A stretch of DNA of 64,000 bases, from the NCBI GenBank assembly GCA_963844255.1, contig CAWJNP010000014.1:82950-146949 (forward strand). Direction: 5' to 3'. The notes under the pieces are model-generated. The model saw only the letters and a program-made list of their open reading frames with translations. It did not search any database and was not told the origin of the DNA. Positions 63,892 to 64,000 of the stretch are shown here, piece by piece; position 1 is the stretch's first letter, and each line of letters begins with the position of its first letter. Source of the DNA: SZAS-79 sp963844255. Its GTDB lineage: Bacteria; Pseudomonadota; Gammaproteobacteria; Burkholderiales; SG8-39. A program made the translations under genes and the position numbers.

Positions 63892-64000
63892 ATGAACGGA
63901 TTGCACCTCATCGGAGATCTGACCGGTTGCCTCTGCGACCCCCAGATCCTGCTCGACGGAAGCAGATTTCGCGAACTCTGCCTGCAGATGGTGCGCGATG
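63892..64000 (+). CDS. speD: S-adenosylmethionine decarboxylase-like protein, start only
   Basis: The 36 visible codons read MNGLHLIGDLTGCLCDPQIL, then LDGSRFRELCLQMVRD. The HLIGDLxGC segment near the start is typical of prokaryotic AdoMet decarboxylase proenzymes (SpeD, spermidine synthesis). The pyruvoyl-forming Ser lies beyond the window. GGGGGAAC precedes the ATG. The 208 bases upstream contain TTTTATATA near 63795 as a possible -10 region, and no other gene. Confidence 0.65.
   Translation, partial: MNGLHLIGDLTGCLCDPQILLDGSRFRELCLQMVRD

Overview
The window is GC-rich chromosomal DNA that I read as betaproteobacterial, most likely Burkholderiales-like. The signs are a tripartite tricarboxylate (TctABC/Bug-type) transporter, several glutathione-transferase paralogues, a tkt-gap-pgk operon, and pit with a PhoU-like partner. 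No rRNA, tRNA or CRISPR array was found. Single-base indels, mostly insertions, break otherwise conserved genes at many places and are extremely dense in the kdp operon, so part of the damage is probably sequencing or assembly error.

Layout. 1-280: the end of an IS1182-like element. 0.4-8.6 kb: a GST, an M20 hydrolase-ltnD-otnK catabolic operon, phosphate uptake, a second GST and an OFA-type transporter. 8.7-15.2 kb is an accessory island: a YoeB/YefM pair, an IS91-like remnant, a run of integron-type gene cassettes separated by attC-like sites with no integrase in view, and a BrnT/BrnA locus whose toxin is deleted. The cassettes carry DUF4145/HEPN-like, SIR2 plus P-loop, and DUF6998-like genes. 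15.2-19.8 kb: small housekeeping and hypothetical genes ending in a HigA antitoxin with a gutted toxin. 19.8-33.6 kb is catabolic: crotonase; an enolase-superfamily-TauD-TctCBA operon; a THI5-like binding protein; Tam; an RquA-like protein; a DapA-family enzyme with a TetR regulator; an amidase; and a flavin monooxygenase with an out-of-frame 185-bp tandem duplication. 33.7-42.1 kb: kdpFABCDE, flanked by related 35-bp repeats. 42-47 kb: GNAT, epimerase, pyk, MaoC and an esterase. 47.2-48.9 kb: a DGQHR (DndB-like) protein and a lipoprotein. 58.4-64 kb: pgk, gap, tkt, nudC and the start of a probable speD.

The most unusual part is 49.16-58.39 kb, a five-gene co-directional cluster that I do not recognise as a described system. 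It encodes two paralogous Ala/Gln/His-rich proteins built of 14-residue (42-bp) repeats, a two-TM coiled-coil membrane protein, an Hsp70-like protein with altered nucleotide-binding motifs and no lid, and an FHA-Ser/Thr kinase-TM-coiled-coil protein. The three middle genes overlap their neighbours' start or stop codons. The two repeat proteins look structural, and the kinase, which carries its own phosphothreonine-binding FHA domain, looks like the controller. The second strong point is the integron-like cassette array with defence-type genes.
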